NCBI GenBank assembly: GCA_017302335.1
Contig: JAFLCT010000002.1
Span: 1-61,679 of the forward strand
From: Caulobacterales bacterium
GTDB taxonomy: Bacteria; Pseudomonadota; Alphaproteobacteria; Caulobacterales; Caulobacteraceae
Direction: 5' to 3'
DNA: 61,679 nt
Part shown: positions 45,200 through 53,295 of the stretch, one piece after another
Layout: every line of letters starts with the position of its first letter
How positions within the stretch are numbered: position 1 is the stretch's first letter
Notes under the pieces: generated by a model
Databases searched by the model: none
Told to the model about the DNA's origin: nothing
What the model saw: only the letters and a program-made list of their open reading frames with translations
Translations under genes and position numbers: made by a program

Positions 45200-45852
45200 C
45201 CGCGTCGACTTCCGCCGTCGTGCCGCCCACCCTCGGCCGGATAGGCGGTCAGGTAGTCGTCGCCCGGAATATCTGGAAAGCCCTGAAAATTGAGTCCATT
45301 GCCAAACAGCTCCCGGCACGTCGCCCAGGTCTTGTCACAGGTCCGTCCTGGAAAATCCGCCCGATCCACACCGCAGCGCGCGTCGCCCAGCACGGCGTCG
45401 CACAATCGCCCATAAGTGCGCCCGACGACCCTCTCCAGCGCCGCTGCGGGTCCCTCCAACTCGGCTGTGAACCGTTCGCCGTCGCGTCGGATGCGGGCGA
45501 TCCGCCCGCGCCACAGCCGCACCTTCAGGCTCGGCGTCTTCCAGTCGACCCGCCACAGCTCAGCCCCAGCCCCGTCATACCGGCCTGCGTTGATATCCGC
45601 CTCGGTCAGGCCGTTGTCGTCCAGGCCGCCTTCGACCGCCGCCGATCCCGCCTGCGAACCGACGGCGCTCTCCATGGCGCCCGCCGTCCAGCCGCTGCCT
45701 GCTCGGCAAGTCACGCCCGCCACGACCAGATCGCGGTCGTGATCGGTGAAGCCCATCACCATGCCGTCCATGCGTTCCAGCCGCCAGACATGGCACAGGG
45801 TCGCCGCCCCGCTCTCGATACGGGCGGCCATCTCCTCCGGCACGATGCGCAT
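45196..45852 (-). CDS. GTA tail protein, DUF2163 (gp13)
   Basis: The 218-residue protein matches the DUF2163/BR0599-type GTA tail family: LCHVWRLERMDG....GFTDHDRDL at the front, TEADINAGRYDGA in the middle, and a conserved cysteine-rich end (LCDAVLGDARCGVD...CDKTWATCRELFGNGLNFQGFPDIPG). In R. capsulatus this is a distal tail/hub component. It lies between the DUF2460 and peptidase genes, with a 4-bp overlap downstream and a 3-bp gap upstream. Confidence 0.92.
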   Translation of the reverse strand: MRIVPEEMAARIESGAATLCHVWRLERMDGMVMGFTDHDRDLVVAGVTCRAGSGWTAGAMESAVGSQAGSAAVEGGLDDNGLTEADINAGRYDGAGAELWRVDWKTPSLKVRLWRGRIARIRRDGERFTAELEGPAAALERVVGRTYGRLCDAVLGDARCGVDRADFPGRTCDKTWATCRELFGNGLNFQGFPDIPGDDYLTAYPAEGGRHDGGSRRG

Positions 45853-45855
45853 GGT

Positions 45856-46470
45856 TCAGACCCTCACCTCGATCAGCGGCAGGGCCGCCACCCGGCCCGC
45901 GCCGAAGGTTTCCAGGGTGATCTCCACCCGATCCGCGTCGAACCGTACCGGCGTATCGAAGGCGAAACCCGCCGCGATCTCCACACCGACCGCCGGGGCG
46001 ACGTCAAAGGTCACGACGCCCGTCGCTGCATCCACGCTCCATCCATCCGCCGCCTCGACGCCGTTCCGGGCGACCCGCACGGACCCCGCCGCGGGCTTGG
46101 CGATCACGCGCTCCAGATCGCCGCTGCGCTTGACCAGTTGAAACGTCCGCCGCGTCCCGTTCCCGACGCCCAGCGCCTGATCGGTCGGCATGATGGTCCC
46201 GCCCGGCGCGCACGATTTGAAATCCGCGAAGTCCCGGAATCGAAAGCCATACAGCCGTCCCCGCCGCGCCTCGAAGAAGGCCGTCAGCTCCGCCATATCG
46301 TCCAGCGACCTCAACCCGGCGCCGATCAGATAGCGTCGACGCCCGTGCGCCCAGGGGCTGGACCGTCGCTCATGCCCGGACGCCAGGGTGACCACCTCCG
46401 TCCGTCGCTCCACCCCGCCTGTTGATCCGAACGACAATCGCGTCGGCAGCCGTACCTCGTGAAAGGCCAT
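45856..46470 (-). CDS. GTA distal tail protein, DUF2460 (gp12)
   Basis: A 204-residue protein of the DUF2460 family (AFHEVRLPTRLSFGSTGG at the front; AELTAFFEARRGRLYGFRFRDFADFKS in the middle; GSVRVARNGVE later), with features of a distal tail protein that links tube and baseplate. The order tape measure, gp12, gp13, gp14, gp15 is the GTA standard. It has its own start 42 bp after the tape-measure stop. Confidence 0.93.
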   Translation of the reverse strand: MAFHEVRLPTRLSFGSTGGVERRTEVVTLASGHERRSSPWAHGRRRYLIGAGLRSLDDMAELTAFFEARRGRLYGFRFRDFADFKSCAPGGTIMPTDQALGVGNGTRRTFQLVKRSGDLERVIAKPAAGSVRVARNGVEAADGWSVDAATGVVTFDVAPAVGVEIAAGFAFDTPVRFDADRVEITLETFGAGRVAALPLIEVRV

Positions 46471-46512
46471 GCCTCATCCATCCTGCTCGTGTTGCCTTGG
46501 GGCGGCCTTCGC

Positions 46513-47040
46513 TCACATCCGACGCGCGCCCAGGGCCACAGCCCGCGCCAGGCTCTGGGCGATCTGCGCCTCCGACCGCACTACGCCCGGCGCCCCGCCA
46601 TCGATGCGCACATTGACCGTTACGCCCGGTCCCGTCGCCGGTTCGATCACGCCCGCGCCGCTGGGTCGGAACACCTCCGGTCCCCGCTCGCCGACCAGAT
46701 AGGCGCCGCCGCCCAGCACCGGCCCGCCCTCAGCCCGCGTCCCGCCGAACAGTCCGCCGACCGCCTGGGCGATCGCCGCCGACAAGCCGCCGCCCCTGAC
46801 GCCCGCCGCGGCGTTGACGGCCCCCAGCACTGCCCGCGCCAGTTCGGCCAGGCTCAGCTCTCCGTCCGCCGCCGCTCGCGTCAACGACCGCGCCAGGCTG
46901 TCGCCTGCCCGATCGAACGCCTCTTCGATCGACGCCGCCGCCCGTTCCGCAGGCTCCCGCAACGCCTCCAGCGCCGCGGCCGCCTCGGCCGCCCGAGCCG
47001 ACACGCCGTCCAGCCCCTCGGGTCGAAAGCCGTCAGTCAT
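46513..47040 (-). CDS. GTA short tape measure protein (gp11)
   Basis: A 175-residue protein with an N-terminal Ala-rich helical part (about 1-75, ARAAEAAAALEALREPAERA) and a C-terminal segment typical of phage tail tape-measure ends (GGPVLGGGAYLVGERGPEVFRPSGAGVIEP). Tape measure length sets tail length, and 175 residues is very short compared with the many hundreds in siphophages; GTAs have small tape measures. Its ATG lies inside the end of the upstream chaperone gene (stop at 47033-47035). Confidence 0.88.
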   Translation of the reverse strand: MTDGFRPEGLDGVSARAAEAAAALEALREPAERAAASIEEAFDRAGDSLARSLTRAAADGELSLAELARAVLGAVNAAAGVRGGGLSAAIAQAVGGLFGGTRAEGGPVLGGGAYLVGERGPEVFRPSGAGVIEPATGPGVTVNVRIDGGAPGVVRSEAQIAQSLARAVALGARRM

Positions 47041-47203
47041 CGGGCCACGCCTCCATCATCCGCTCCAGATCGCCGCGCCTTATCGGGGCCGCGCCCGCAT
47101 CCGCCGCCGTCAACATCCGCCACTCCCGCACCGACAAGCGCCAGAACGCCTCGGGCGCGATCCCTAGGGTCAGCGCCGTTCGCAGCATCGCCGCCCAGTT
47201 CAC
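47033..47203 (-). CDS. GTA phage tail assembly chaperone (small, TIGR02216-type)
   Basis: A 56-residue protein starting with GTG at 47203, whose GTGA overlaps the stop of the upstream gene. The diagnostic pattern is visible: NWAAMLRTALTLGIAPEAFWRLSVREWRML, then DLERMMEAWPDD at the end. The family sits between the tail tube-associated gene and the tape measure in GTAs and related phages and is taken as a tail assembly chaperone. It is short and easily missed. Its 3' end overlaps the tape-measure start by 8 bp. Confidence 0.87.
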   Translation of the reverse strand: MNWAAMLRTALTLGIAPEAFWRLSVREWRMLTAADAGAAPIRRGDLERMMEAWPDD

Positions 47204-47496
47204 CCGGCCGCCGCCGCGAAAGCCCTCGCCACCGCCTCGGCCGCCGCCTTCGGATCAATCGCCGCCGTATCCAGTTCGCCCGCCAGCGTCCGCTCGCCTC
47301 CGCCCCTCAGAAGGGCCGCCAGAACCGCCGTCAGGTCCCGCGCCGACAGTCGCCGCATACGCTCCGCCAGCCCGTCCAGGCCCTCGATGCTCAGCGCAGT
47401 CTCGATCTCGGCCAACGCCCCCAGCGTCAGACACAGCCTCCGCTCCGCCCCCGCCAGCGACGCCACGACCTCGCCGCGCGCGCCGTTCGCCGTCAT
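47200..47496 (-). CDS. GTA family tail protein (gp10)
   Basis: The 98-residue protein has the conserved front of the GTA gp10 group (NGARGEVVASLAGAERRLCLTLGALAEIE) and a helical Ala-rich rest (RMRRLSARDLTAVLAALLRGGG). It follows the major tail protein with an ATGA overlap and is followed by the small chaperone with a GTGA overlap. By position it is probably a tail assembly chaperone of the gpG type; that role is inferred. Confidence 0.87.
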   Translation of the reverse strand: MTANGARGEVVASLAGAERRLCLTLGALAEIETALSIEGLDGLAERMRRLSARDLTAVLAALLRGGGERTLAGELDTAAIDPKAAAEAVARAFAAAAG

Positions 47497-47909
47497 ACCG
47501 CCGTGAACCCGATCTCACCGGCGCTCGACAGGGTCATGGCGAAACTCGCCTCACCCTCGTGTTCCCCGGCGTACTCCAGGGCCGAGACCAGAAACGGCCC
47601 CTCCAGAACGCCGAAATCCGGCACCGTCAGTCGCCATCTCCGCGCCTCCTGGGCGAAGAAAGCCTCGCGGATCCGGGCGTCCGAGGCCGCGTCCCGGAAC
47701 ACCCCCTGGCCCGACACCGAGGCCGACTTGACCCCCGCTCCGGCCAACAGTTCGCGCCAGCGTCCGGCGCTGTCCGCGTCGGTCACATCAGCCGTCTTGG
47801 CGTTCAGCGAAATGGTCCGCGTCCTCAGTCCCGCCACCGTGGCGAACACCTCCGGCGTCGCCCCGTCGCCGATCTTCAGCAGCATATCCCGGCCTTTTTG
47901 CGCCGCCAT
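47493..47909 (-). CDS. GTA major tail (tube) protein, TP901-1 family (gp9)
   Basis: A 138-residue tail-tube protein. It starts AAQKGRDMLLKIGDG, typical of the TP901-1-type group, and has TISLNAKTADVTDADSAGRWRELLAGAGVKSASVSGQGVF and EYAGEHEGEASFAMTLSSAGEIGF. Copies stack in rings to form the GTA tail. It follows the DUF3168 gene after 1 bp. Confidence 0.93.
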   Translation of the reverse strand: MAAQKGRDMLLKIGDGATPEVFATVAGLRTRTISLNAKTADVTDADSAGRWRELLAGAGVKSASVSGQGVFRDAASDARIREAFFAQEARRWRLTVPDFGVLEGPFLVSALEYAGEHEGEASFAMTLSSAGEIGFTAV

Positions 47910-47910
47910 C

Positions 47911-48324
47911 TCAGTCCTCCGTCTCTTCCGTCACCGCCCTCAGGCGGATGATCGCATAGGTCCGCTTCAGGTCGGGCGCGCGAAACACGTCGGTGAAGGT
48001 CACGCGCAGATTGACCGTGCGCACCCCGTCCGCCTCCAGCGTCGCCTCATGCAGTCGCGCCCGCGCCGCCGCCGCCACGGCTCGCGCCTCCTCGGTTCCG
48101 CCGAAGCGCGAGATGCAGGTCAAACTCAGCCGGTGCTCCACCGCTCCGCCGTCGGCGTTCGTGGGTCGGCTCTCCGAACGCCCCACCGTCATGTGCGGCC
48201 AGACCGGCTCGGTCGGCGGCTCATCCCAGATCCGCGCCGGATCGCCGAGCAACGCCTGCATCGTCGCATCGGCCTTCAACCTGGCGATCAGCGCTTTTTG
48301 CAACGCGCTCTCGTGATCCTTCAT
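47911..48324 (-). CDS. GTA tail terminator/completion protein, DUF3168 (gp8)
   Basis: The 137-residue protein belongs to DUF3168: ESALQKALIARLKADATMQALLGDPARIWDEPP, then WPHMTVGRSESRPT and a VTFTDVFRAPDLKRTYAIIRLRAVTEE end. These proteins cap the head-proximal end of phage tails. I chose the ATG at 48324 (MKDHES); the open frame extends further, but only inside the upstream gene. It overlaps that gene by 4 bp. Confidence 0.92.
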   Translation of the reverse strand: MKDHESALQKALIARLKADATMQALLGDPARIWDEPPTEPVWPHMTVGRSESRPTNADGGAVEHRLSLTCISRFGGTEEARAVAAAARARLHEATLEADGVRTVNLRVTFTDVFRAPDLKRTYAIIRLRAVTEETED

Positions 48325-48638
48325 CGCACGCGCTCCAGGGTCAGTTTCATCCGGCCCGGTCCGTCTGCATCGACGCCCCGGATCGTCCAGTCCGCGCCGC
48401 CGAACCGCAGCACTCGCCCCTCGGCGATCCGGGCGTCGGCGCGGCACGTCGCGCTCATCGTCTCGACCCCGCGCGTCGCCTGGCCGCCTTCCGAGCGCTC
48501 GCGCCGACGCCGCGCGCCACAGGCCAGCCAGGCCATGCCCAGGTGGTCGTAACTGACCGTGCGCCCGCCATGGGGCGTCTCGCTCTGGACCGGCCGTTCG
48601 ATCCGGGCCAGCACCCGCATCGCCCCCACGCCGCTCAC
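48321..48638 (-). CDS. GTA head closure protein (gp7)
   Basis: A 105-residue phage head-closure (SPP1 gp16-like) protein, with RPVQSETPHGGRTVSYDHLGMAWLACGARR at the front and ADARIAEGRVLRFGGADWTIRGVDADG...LTLERV at the end. The GTG at 48638 overlaps the stop of gp6 (GTGA); an internal ATG at 48620 is a possible alternative start. It forms the joint between portal/connector and tail. Confidence 0.88.
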   Translation of the reverse strand: MSGVGAMRVLARIERPVQSETPHGGRTVSYDHLGMAWLACGARRRRERSEGGQATRGVETMSATCRADARIAEGRVLRFGGADWTIRGVDADGPGRMKLTLERVR

Positions 48639-48901
48639 AGCCGCACCACGCGATAGGGCGCGACCCAGGCTTCGACCGGCGCGATCGGCATCTCCGCCTC
48701 GTTCCGCTCATAGGCCCTCAGCGTCAGCATCAGGATCGCCAGCCGCAGCGGCGCCGGAGATGTGGAGGCCAGGCTCAAGCCCACATCCCCCTCCACCCGC
48801 GTCCGCGCCGCGTCGATCAGGGTCTGGATCAGCGTATCCTCGGCGTCGGTCTCGACGCGCAGGAACAGCTTCGCCTCCGTGAGGGTCACGGGTGCGGTCA
48901 T
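48635..48901 (-). CDS. GTA head-tail connector protein (gp6)
   Basis: The 88-residue protein is a gp6-like head-tail connector: VTLTEAKLFLRVETDAEDTLIQTLIDAARTRVEGDVG in the first half and ILMLTLRAYERNEA in the second. It is noticeably shorter than the R. capsulatus gp6, so it may be a minimal form of the connector. It starts 59 bp after the capsid gene stop and overlaps gp7 by 4 bp. Confidence 0.88.
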   Translation of the reverse strand: MTAPVTLTEAKLFLRVETDAEDTLIQTLIDAARTRVEGDVGLSLASTSPAPLRLAILMLTLRAYERNEAEMPIAPVEAWVAPYRVVRL

Positions 48902-48960
48902 GGATGCCTCATTGTCTGGAAAGAAAAGGCGGCGGACTCAGGCCCGCCGCCGTGCTGCGA

Positions 48961-50196
48961 TCAGCTCGCCGCGAACTTCATCACCTTGATGGCGTCGAAA
49001 TTCTGCACCCCGCCGCCCACACGCTTGGTCGTGTAGAACAGCACATAGGGCTTGGCCGAATAGGGATCGCGCAACACCCGCACCCCCGCCCGGTCCACGA
49101 TCAGATAGCCGCGCTGGAAGTCGCCGAACGCGATCGACAGACTGTTGGCCGCGATGTCCGGCATGGTCTCGATCTCGGTGATCGGATAGCCGAGCAGGCT
49201 GGCCGTCTCGCCCGCGCGCGTCGCCGGCTGCCAGATGTAGTTGCCGTCGCCGTCCTTGAATTTGCGCACGGCCGAGACCGTCTTGCGGTTCATCACGAAC
49301 CGCCCGTTCGGCCGGTACTGGGCCTTGGGCGCATAGACCAGGTCGATCAGGCGGTCGGTCGGATTGCTGCTGGCGAAGCCGCCCGCCGCGCCCGACGCCA
49401 CATAGCCGATGTCGCCCCAGGCATGACCGGCGTCGGCCGCCGTCGCATAGCTCAAGAAGCCCTTCGGCTTGTTCACGCCGTCGCCGTTGACGAAGGCCGT
49501 CGTCTCCTGCGCGGCGAAGGCGTCCTCGACCTCGCCCGCCAGCCACTCGTCCAGGTCCACCAGGGCGTCGTCCAGCAGGTTCTGCGTCGCCGCCGGGCTG
49601 GCGTAGAGGTCGGCGGCCGGGAACTCCAGCAGGGCCAGGGTCGCCGGGTCCGTTTCCGGCCGCGCCGCCGTCTCGGCGACCCAGCCCGAGGCGATCCCCG
49701 CTGTCGACACCGGCTTTCGGAACACGCCCACGCCGACCGTCCGCACCGTGGCGATCTCACGCATCGGCGAGGCGGCCATCAGTCGGCGCTCGATGGCCCG
49801 CTCCGTCTCCGGCGGCACGACATGGCCGGCCGAGTTGGACGCCGACGACAGCCCCGCCTTCAGCTCCAGTCCCCAGTCGCCGCGCGGCGCCTGCCCGGTC
49901 TTCAAATAGCCGTCCCAGGCCGCCTTCATCTCGGGCGGCGTCGTCGGCGCGGCCGGTGCGGCCAGCTCGGGTCGACGCCCGGCGCTCAGCGCCCGGTCAA
50001 GGCGCGCCTGCGCCTGGCCGACCGCCTGATCGATCCGCGCCACCTTCTCCTCCAGCAAGGCGTCGGCCGAGGCCTTCTTCTCGATCTCGTCCAGCCGCGC
50101 GTCATTGGCGCCTTTGAACGCTTCAAACGCCGCCATCATCTCATGCATGGCGGCGCGCGCCTCCGGCGTAGCCGGAGCCTGTTTGGTCTCTTTCAT
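48961..50196 (-). CDS. GTA HK97-family major capsid protein (gp5)
   Basis: A 411-residue capsid protein. The first ~100 residues form a charged helical region (MHEMMAAFEAFKGANDARLDEIEKK...) that acts as an internal scaffold in HK97-type capsids and is usually removed by the protease. The mature fold begins about AWDGYLKTGQAPRG. It includes VVPPETERAIERRL, the AQETTAFVNGDGVNKPKGFL loop and the C-terminal GDFQRGYLIVDRAGVRVLRDPYS. The protease gene lies directly upstream. Confidence 0.95.
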   Translation of the reverse strand: MKETKQAPATPEARAAMHEMMAAFEAFKGANDARLDEIEKKASADALLEEKVARIDQAVGQAQARLDRALSAGRRPELAAPAAPTTPPEMKAAWDGYLKTGQAPRGDWGLELKAGLSSASNSAGHVVPPETERAIERRLMAASPMREIATVRTVGVGVFRKPVSTAGIASGWVAETAARPETDPATLALLEFPAADLYASPAATQNLLDDALVDLDEWLAGEVEDAFAAQETTAFVNGDGVNKPKGFLSYATAADAGHAWGDIGYVASGAAGGFASSNPTDRLIDLVYAPKAQYRPNGRFVMNRKTVSAVRKFKDGDGNYIWQPATRAGETASLLGYPITEIETMPDIAANSLSIAFGDFQRGYLIVDRAGVRVLRDPYSAKPYVLFYTTKRVGGGVQNFDAIKVMKFAAS

Positions 50197-50235
50197 GATG
50201 TCTCCAGTTGAAATTCTTCGCCCAGGCGAAGTTCG

Positions 50236-50646
50236 TCAGGGCACGCGGAACCGCGCGCCCGGCAGCATCGGAAAGGTGACCAGCGACACTTCCCACAGGT
50301 CCACGGCGCTCAGCACCCTCAGCCGTCCGTCACGCCGCGCCTTGATCGCGCGAAACCCGATCGACAGACCGTCCATCGCGCCCGCTCGCGCCAGAACCTG
50401 GGCCATCCGCGCCTCGGGCGACCAGTCCAGGATCCGCCCTCGGACGAACAGGCCGCGTTCATCCTCCGCCATCTCGTCCCACACGCCGACCGGTGCCCGG
50501 CTCTCGTGCTGGTGCAGCATCCGCACGGCCGCCGCGCCGGTTCGTTTCAGGCTCTGCGCGAAGGCGCCTCTGGCCGTGACGTCGCCATTCAGATCAGCCT
50601 GGCCCCACAACGACGCATAGCCGGTGATCGTCACGGTCCCGGTCAT
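50236..50646 (-). CDS. GTA prohead serine protease (gp4)
   Basis: The 136-residue HK97-type protease matures the capsid. It begins TITGYASLWGQADLNGDVTARGAF, carries the catalytic-region MLHQHESRAPVGVW (His) and AGAMDGLSIGFRAI (Ser), and ends LWEVSLVTFPMLPGARF. I chose the ATG at 50646; a longer opening extends into the preceding gene. It overlaps the small membrane protein gene by four bases. Confidence 0.93.
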   Translation of the reverse strand: MTGTVTITGYASLWGQADLNGDVTARGAFAQSLKRTGAAAVRMLHQHESRAPVGVWDEMAEDERGLFVRGRILDWSPEARMAQVLARAGAMDGLSIGFRAIKARRDGRLRVLSAVDLWEVSLVTFPMLPGARFRVP

Positions 50647-50870
50647 CGTTCCTCCAGGCGCCGTTCGATCCGCTCCACCGCCGTGCGGGTGGCGGCGCCC
50701 TGCTCTTCCAGTCGCGCCAGCCGCTCGGCCACCAGCCGCTGCTCGCCCACCTGGGTCTCCAGGGTGGCGATCCGCGCCGCCGCGCCGCCCGCCCATGTCA
50801 GCCCCCCGACCGTCTGGGCCAACAGCACGCCGATCAGGGGCCACGGGATCCGTTTCCAATCCTCGCTCAC
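50643..50870 (-). CDS. GTA small membrane protein (orf3.5-like)
   Basis: A 75-residue protein starting with GTG at 50870, whose GTGA overlaps the portal stop. It has one hydrophobic segment (PWPLIGVLLAQTVGGLTWAGG, about 9-29) and then a coiled-coil-like charged region (LETQVGEQRLVAERLARLEEQ...VERIERRLEER). A small membrane protein occupies the same portal/protease position in the R. capsulatus GTA. Its role is not known to me. Confidence 0.75.
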   Translation of the reverse strand: MSEDWKRIPWPLIGVLLAQTVGGLTWAGGAAARIATLETQVGEQRLVAERLARLEEQGAATRTAVERIERRLEER

Positions 50871-52030
50871 ACGCCCACCCCCGCCATTCGTCGCCGCTCT
50901 TCGTCGGTCAGGAACCTCGCCGCGTTCAATCGCGACCACAGGGCGTCGCGCTCGACCTGCAAGGCGGGTACGCCATCCAGGTCCGGCTCGATCCGCACGT
51001 CCTCGAACCGTTGCCCCAGCCAGCCGGTCAGGGCGCCGCAGGTCTTCTTCACCAGCGGGATCACCGTCTGACGCCACAGGGCGGCGTTGGCCTCGCGATA
51101 GTTGGCGTAGGTCGCGTCGCCCGGTATCCCCAACAGTTGCGGCGGAACCCCGAAGGCCAGGGCGATGTCGCGCGCCGCCGAGTGCTTGCCGGCGATGAAG
51201 TCCATGTCGGCCGGCGTCAGGCTCATCGGCTTCCAATCCAGTCCGCCTTCCAGCAACAGCGGACGCCCGGCGTTGCGCGCCCCGCCATGGGCGTCCGCAA
51301 GCTCGGCCTTCAGCGCCTCGAACTGCTCGGCGGTCAGCCGTTCCCCGTCCCGCGCGCCATAGACCAGGGCGCCCGACGGCCGCGCCGCATTGTCCAGCAG
51401 AGCCTTGTTCCACTCGCCCGCAGAATTGTGCGCATCGATGGCGAAGGCCGCCGCCTCCAGCGGCGAATAACCATAGTGGTCGTCGGTCGGATGAAACAGC
51501 CGCACCTGCATCACCGGCGACCAGCCGTCCGCCTCGCGCCGGATCACCACCGATCGTCCGTCCACGCCGTACTCATAGGCTTCGGGCCAGCCATGGCGTC
51601 CCGGAACCACCTTCACCCGATCGGGCCGCAGCGGCCACAACTCATCCGGCGCCGGATCGCCCACCGCTTCCAGATAGGCGTTCCCGGCCGTCTGTAAGGC
51701 GCCGTAGATCGCCTCCATCAACTCCGGTCCCGACTGCTCCGGGTTCGGCTTGGTCAACAGGCGCGCAACCGGATGGTCATCATCGCGCGCGCCCCGATGC
51801 AGCACCGTCATCGGCGTGGCCGCCGCCGCCTCGGCGACCATCCTGACGCAACGATAGGCCACGGCGTTCTTGCCGAACCCTTCGCGCGCCAGAGCCGCAT
51901 AGTCGCGCGGCGTCCAGCGCGGCCGCCCCATCCCCGTCAGGGCGATCAACCCGCCGGTCCGGCTGGCCTTGGTCTCGTCCGGGCGCGCCTCTTCGCCGCG
52001 GCGGCCGCTCGGCCATCGCAGTTTCAACAT
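50867..52030 (-). CDS. GTA HK97-family portal protein (gp3)
   Basis: The 387-residue portal forms the DNA entry ring of the capsid. Visible conserved parts are REGFGKNAVAYRCVRMVAEAAAATPMTV, LLTKPNPEQSGPELMEAIYGALQTAGNAYLEAV, the LFHPTDDHYGYSPLEAAAFAIDAHN block and PSGALVYG. The order portal, protease, capsid is kept. Upstream lies the fibre-like gene rather than the terminase, which differs from the R. capsulatus order. Confidence 0.95.
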   Translation of the reverse strand: MLKLRWPSGRRGEEARPDETKASRTGGLIALTGMGRPRWTPRDYAALAREGFGKNAVAYRCVRMVAEAAAATPMTVLHRGARDDDHPVARLLTKPNPEQSGPELMEAIYGALQTAGNAYLEAVGDPAPDELWPLRPDRVKVVPGRHGWPEAYEYGVDGRSVVIRREADGWSPVMQVRLFHPTDDHYGYSPLEAAAFAIDAHNSAGEWNKALLDNAARPSGALVYGARDGERLTAEQFEALKAELADAHGGARNAGRPLLLEGGLDWKPMSLTPADMDFIAGKHSAARDIALAFGVPPQLLGIPGDATYANYREANAALWRQTVIPLVKKTCGALTGWLGQRFEDVRIEPDLDGVPALQVERDALWSRLNAARFLTDEERRRMAGVGV

Positions 52031-52047
52031 CCTCTTCCTTTCCGGGA

Positions 52048-53295
52048 TCAGGCCGTACGCGACAGCATCAGGCCGTCAGGCATGGCCCAGGGAATCGAAC
52101 CCTGCTCCACCAGATGATCGTTCAACCCCGCCGAGCCGCCGCGCATCGCGCCCAGTCGTCGTCCCGTCAGGGTCGGCAGCCCGACCACGGTCGTGACGCC
52201 CGCCGTCTGACCATCGACGACCAAGGCGTAACGGTCGCCTGTACGGCTCAAGGCCCACTTCACCTTGCGCGCGCCGGGTCTCGCCAGGCTTCCGATCAAC
52301 TGGCTGACGCCGGCGACCGTCACATAGGCGCGAAACTCTCCGCCCGCGCCACGTTCCACGTGCATCCGGTTGGTATCGCCGCCGTCGTGCAGATCGACGA
52401 CGCACGCCGTCTGTCCCGTGTCGCGCGTGAATTCGACCTCGCCGCATTCGGTGACATCCGCGCTCGCCGCCAGACCGTACGCGACCGTCAGGCTGTCCGC
52501 ACCGCGCGACGCCGCCGTCCCGACGGAGGGCGCATAAGCCGAGGCCCAGCGCCCCGCCTCCAGTTGCGCGCCCCAGACCGCCGCATGGGCGCTCGCGCTC
52601 GCCGCCGTACCGACGAAACAGATATCGAACCTCAAACTGTCGCCCGGATTGACGCCCGACACCGCCGTCATGGCCAACCGCCGCCAGCCATCAACGGCCG
52701 TGCTCAACGTCGCCCCGCTCGCCCCGGTCACATAGGTCACGCCGCCGCCGTCATGGTCGATCGACACCTCCAGCAGAGTGGCGGATGTGGTCATGTTCCG
52801 CAGGCGGAAGACATTGGCCTCGGCCGCGCCCGATCCCTTCTTTACGAAGACGCTGGCGGTGGCGACCGTCGCGCCGATGATCGCCGACTGCTGCACCGCG
52901 ACCGAGGTCGTCGCCGTGCTGGCCACGCGATCCGCCGTCAGGGTTCCATCCGGCGCCATGACGGCGTCGGCGGTCACCGCCACGTTCGACTTGATCCAGC
53001 TCGCAGCGTCCAGCTCCTGTGATCGCAGGAACAGATTGGTCCGCGCCTCCTCGATCAACAGACCTCGGTCGGTCACCCGCGCCGCGCCGTCCGTGAAACT
53101 GATGATCCGTCCATCCGTCCGTCGCGCCGTAGACGCGCCGCTGCGTGCGAAGCTCACACCCGTCACCGCGCCCAGGCTCGCGAACGCCACGCCCTGCCGC
53201 GCATAAACGCTGTTGGCGAAGCCCAGCTTCAACCCCTGCACGGCCGGATCGCCGCCGGGTCTCAGGGCGCTCAGCCCCACTCCGACCCCCAACAT
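52048..53295 (-). CDS. Head-spike fibre-domain protein within the GTA cluster (GhsB-like candidate)
   Basis: A 415-residue protein with the phage head-spike-fibre pattern: LLIEEARTNLFLRSQELDAASWIKSNVAVTADAVMAPDGTLTADRVAS at about 80-125, then a jelly-roll-like middle (ASVFVKKGSG, WRRLAMTAVSG, WGAQLEAGRWASAYAPSVG). A second lectin-like half follows (VEFTRDTGQTACVVDLHDGGD...KVKWALSRTGDRYALVVDG). It probably forms spikes that bind the recipient capsule or surface glycans, like GhsB in R. capsulatus. Its ATG overlaps the spike-base stop (TGATG), so the two are made together. The GhsB assignment rests on domain type and partner, not on close identity. Confidence 0.78.
   Translation of the reverse strand: MLGVGVGLSALRPGGDPAVQGLKLGFANSVYARQGVAFASLGAVTGVSFARSGASTARRTDGRIISFTDGAARVTDRGLLIEEARTNLFLRSQELDAASWIKSNVAVTADAVMAPDGTLTADRVASTATTSVAVQQSAIIGATVATASVFVKKGSGAAEANVFRLRNMTTSATLLEVSIDHDGGGVTYVTGASGATLSTAVDGWRRLAMTAVSGVNPGDSLRFDICFVGTAASASAHAAVWGAQLEAGRWASAYAPSVGTAASRGADSLTVAYGLAASADVTECGEVEFTRDTGQTACVVDLHDGGDTNRMHVERGAGGEFRAYVTVAGVSQLIGSLARPGARKVKWALSRTGDRYALVVDGQTAGVTTVVGLPTLTGRRLGAMRGGSAGLNDHLVEQGSIPWAMPDGLMLSRTA

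Noticed and set aside
52088-52104. tRNA T-arm-like sequence (CAGGG-TTCGATT-CCCTG on the minus strand), possible attachment site or tRNA fragment
   Set aside because: It is in frame near the 3' end of the fibre gene (encoding EQGSIPW). There is no acceptor stem, D-arm or anticodon arm around it, and no integrase nearby.
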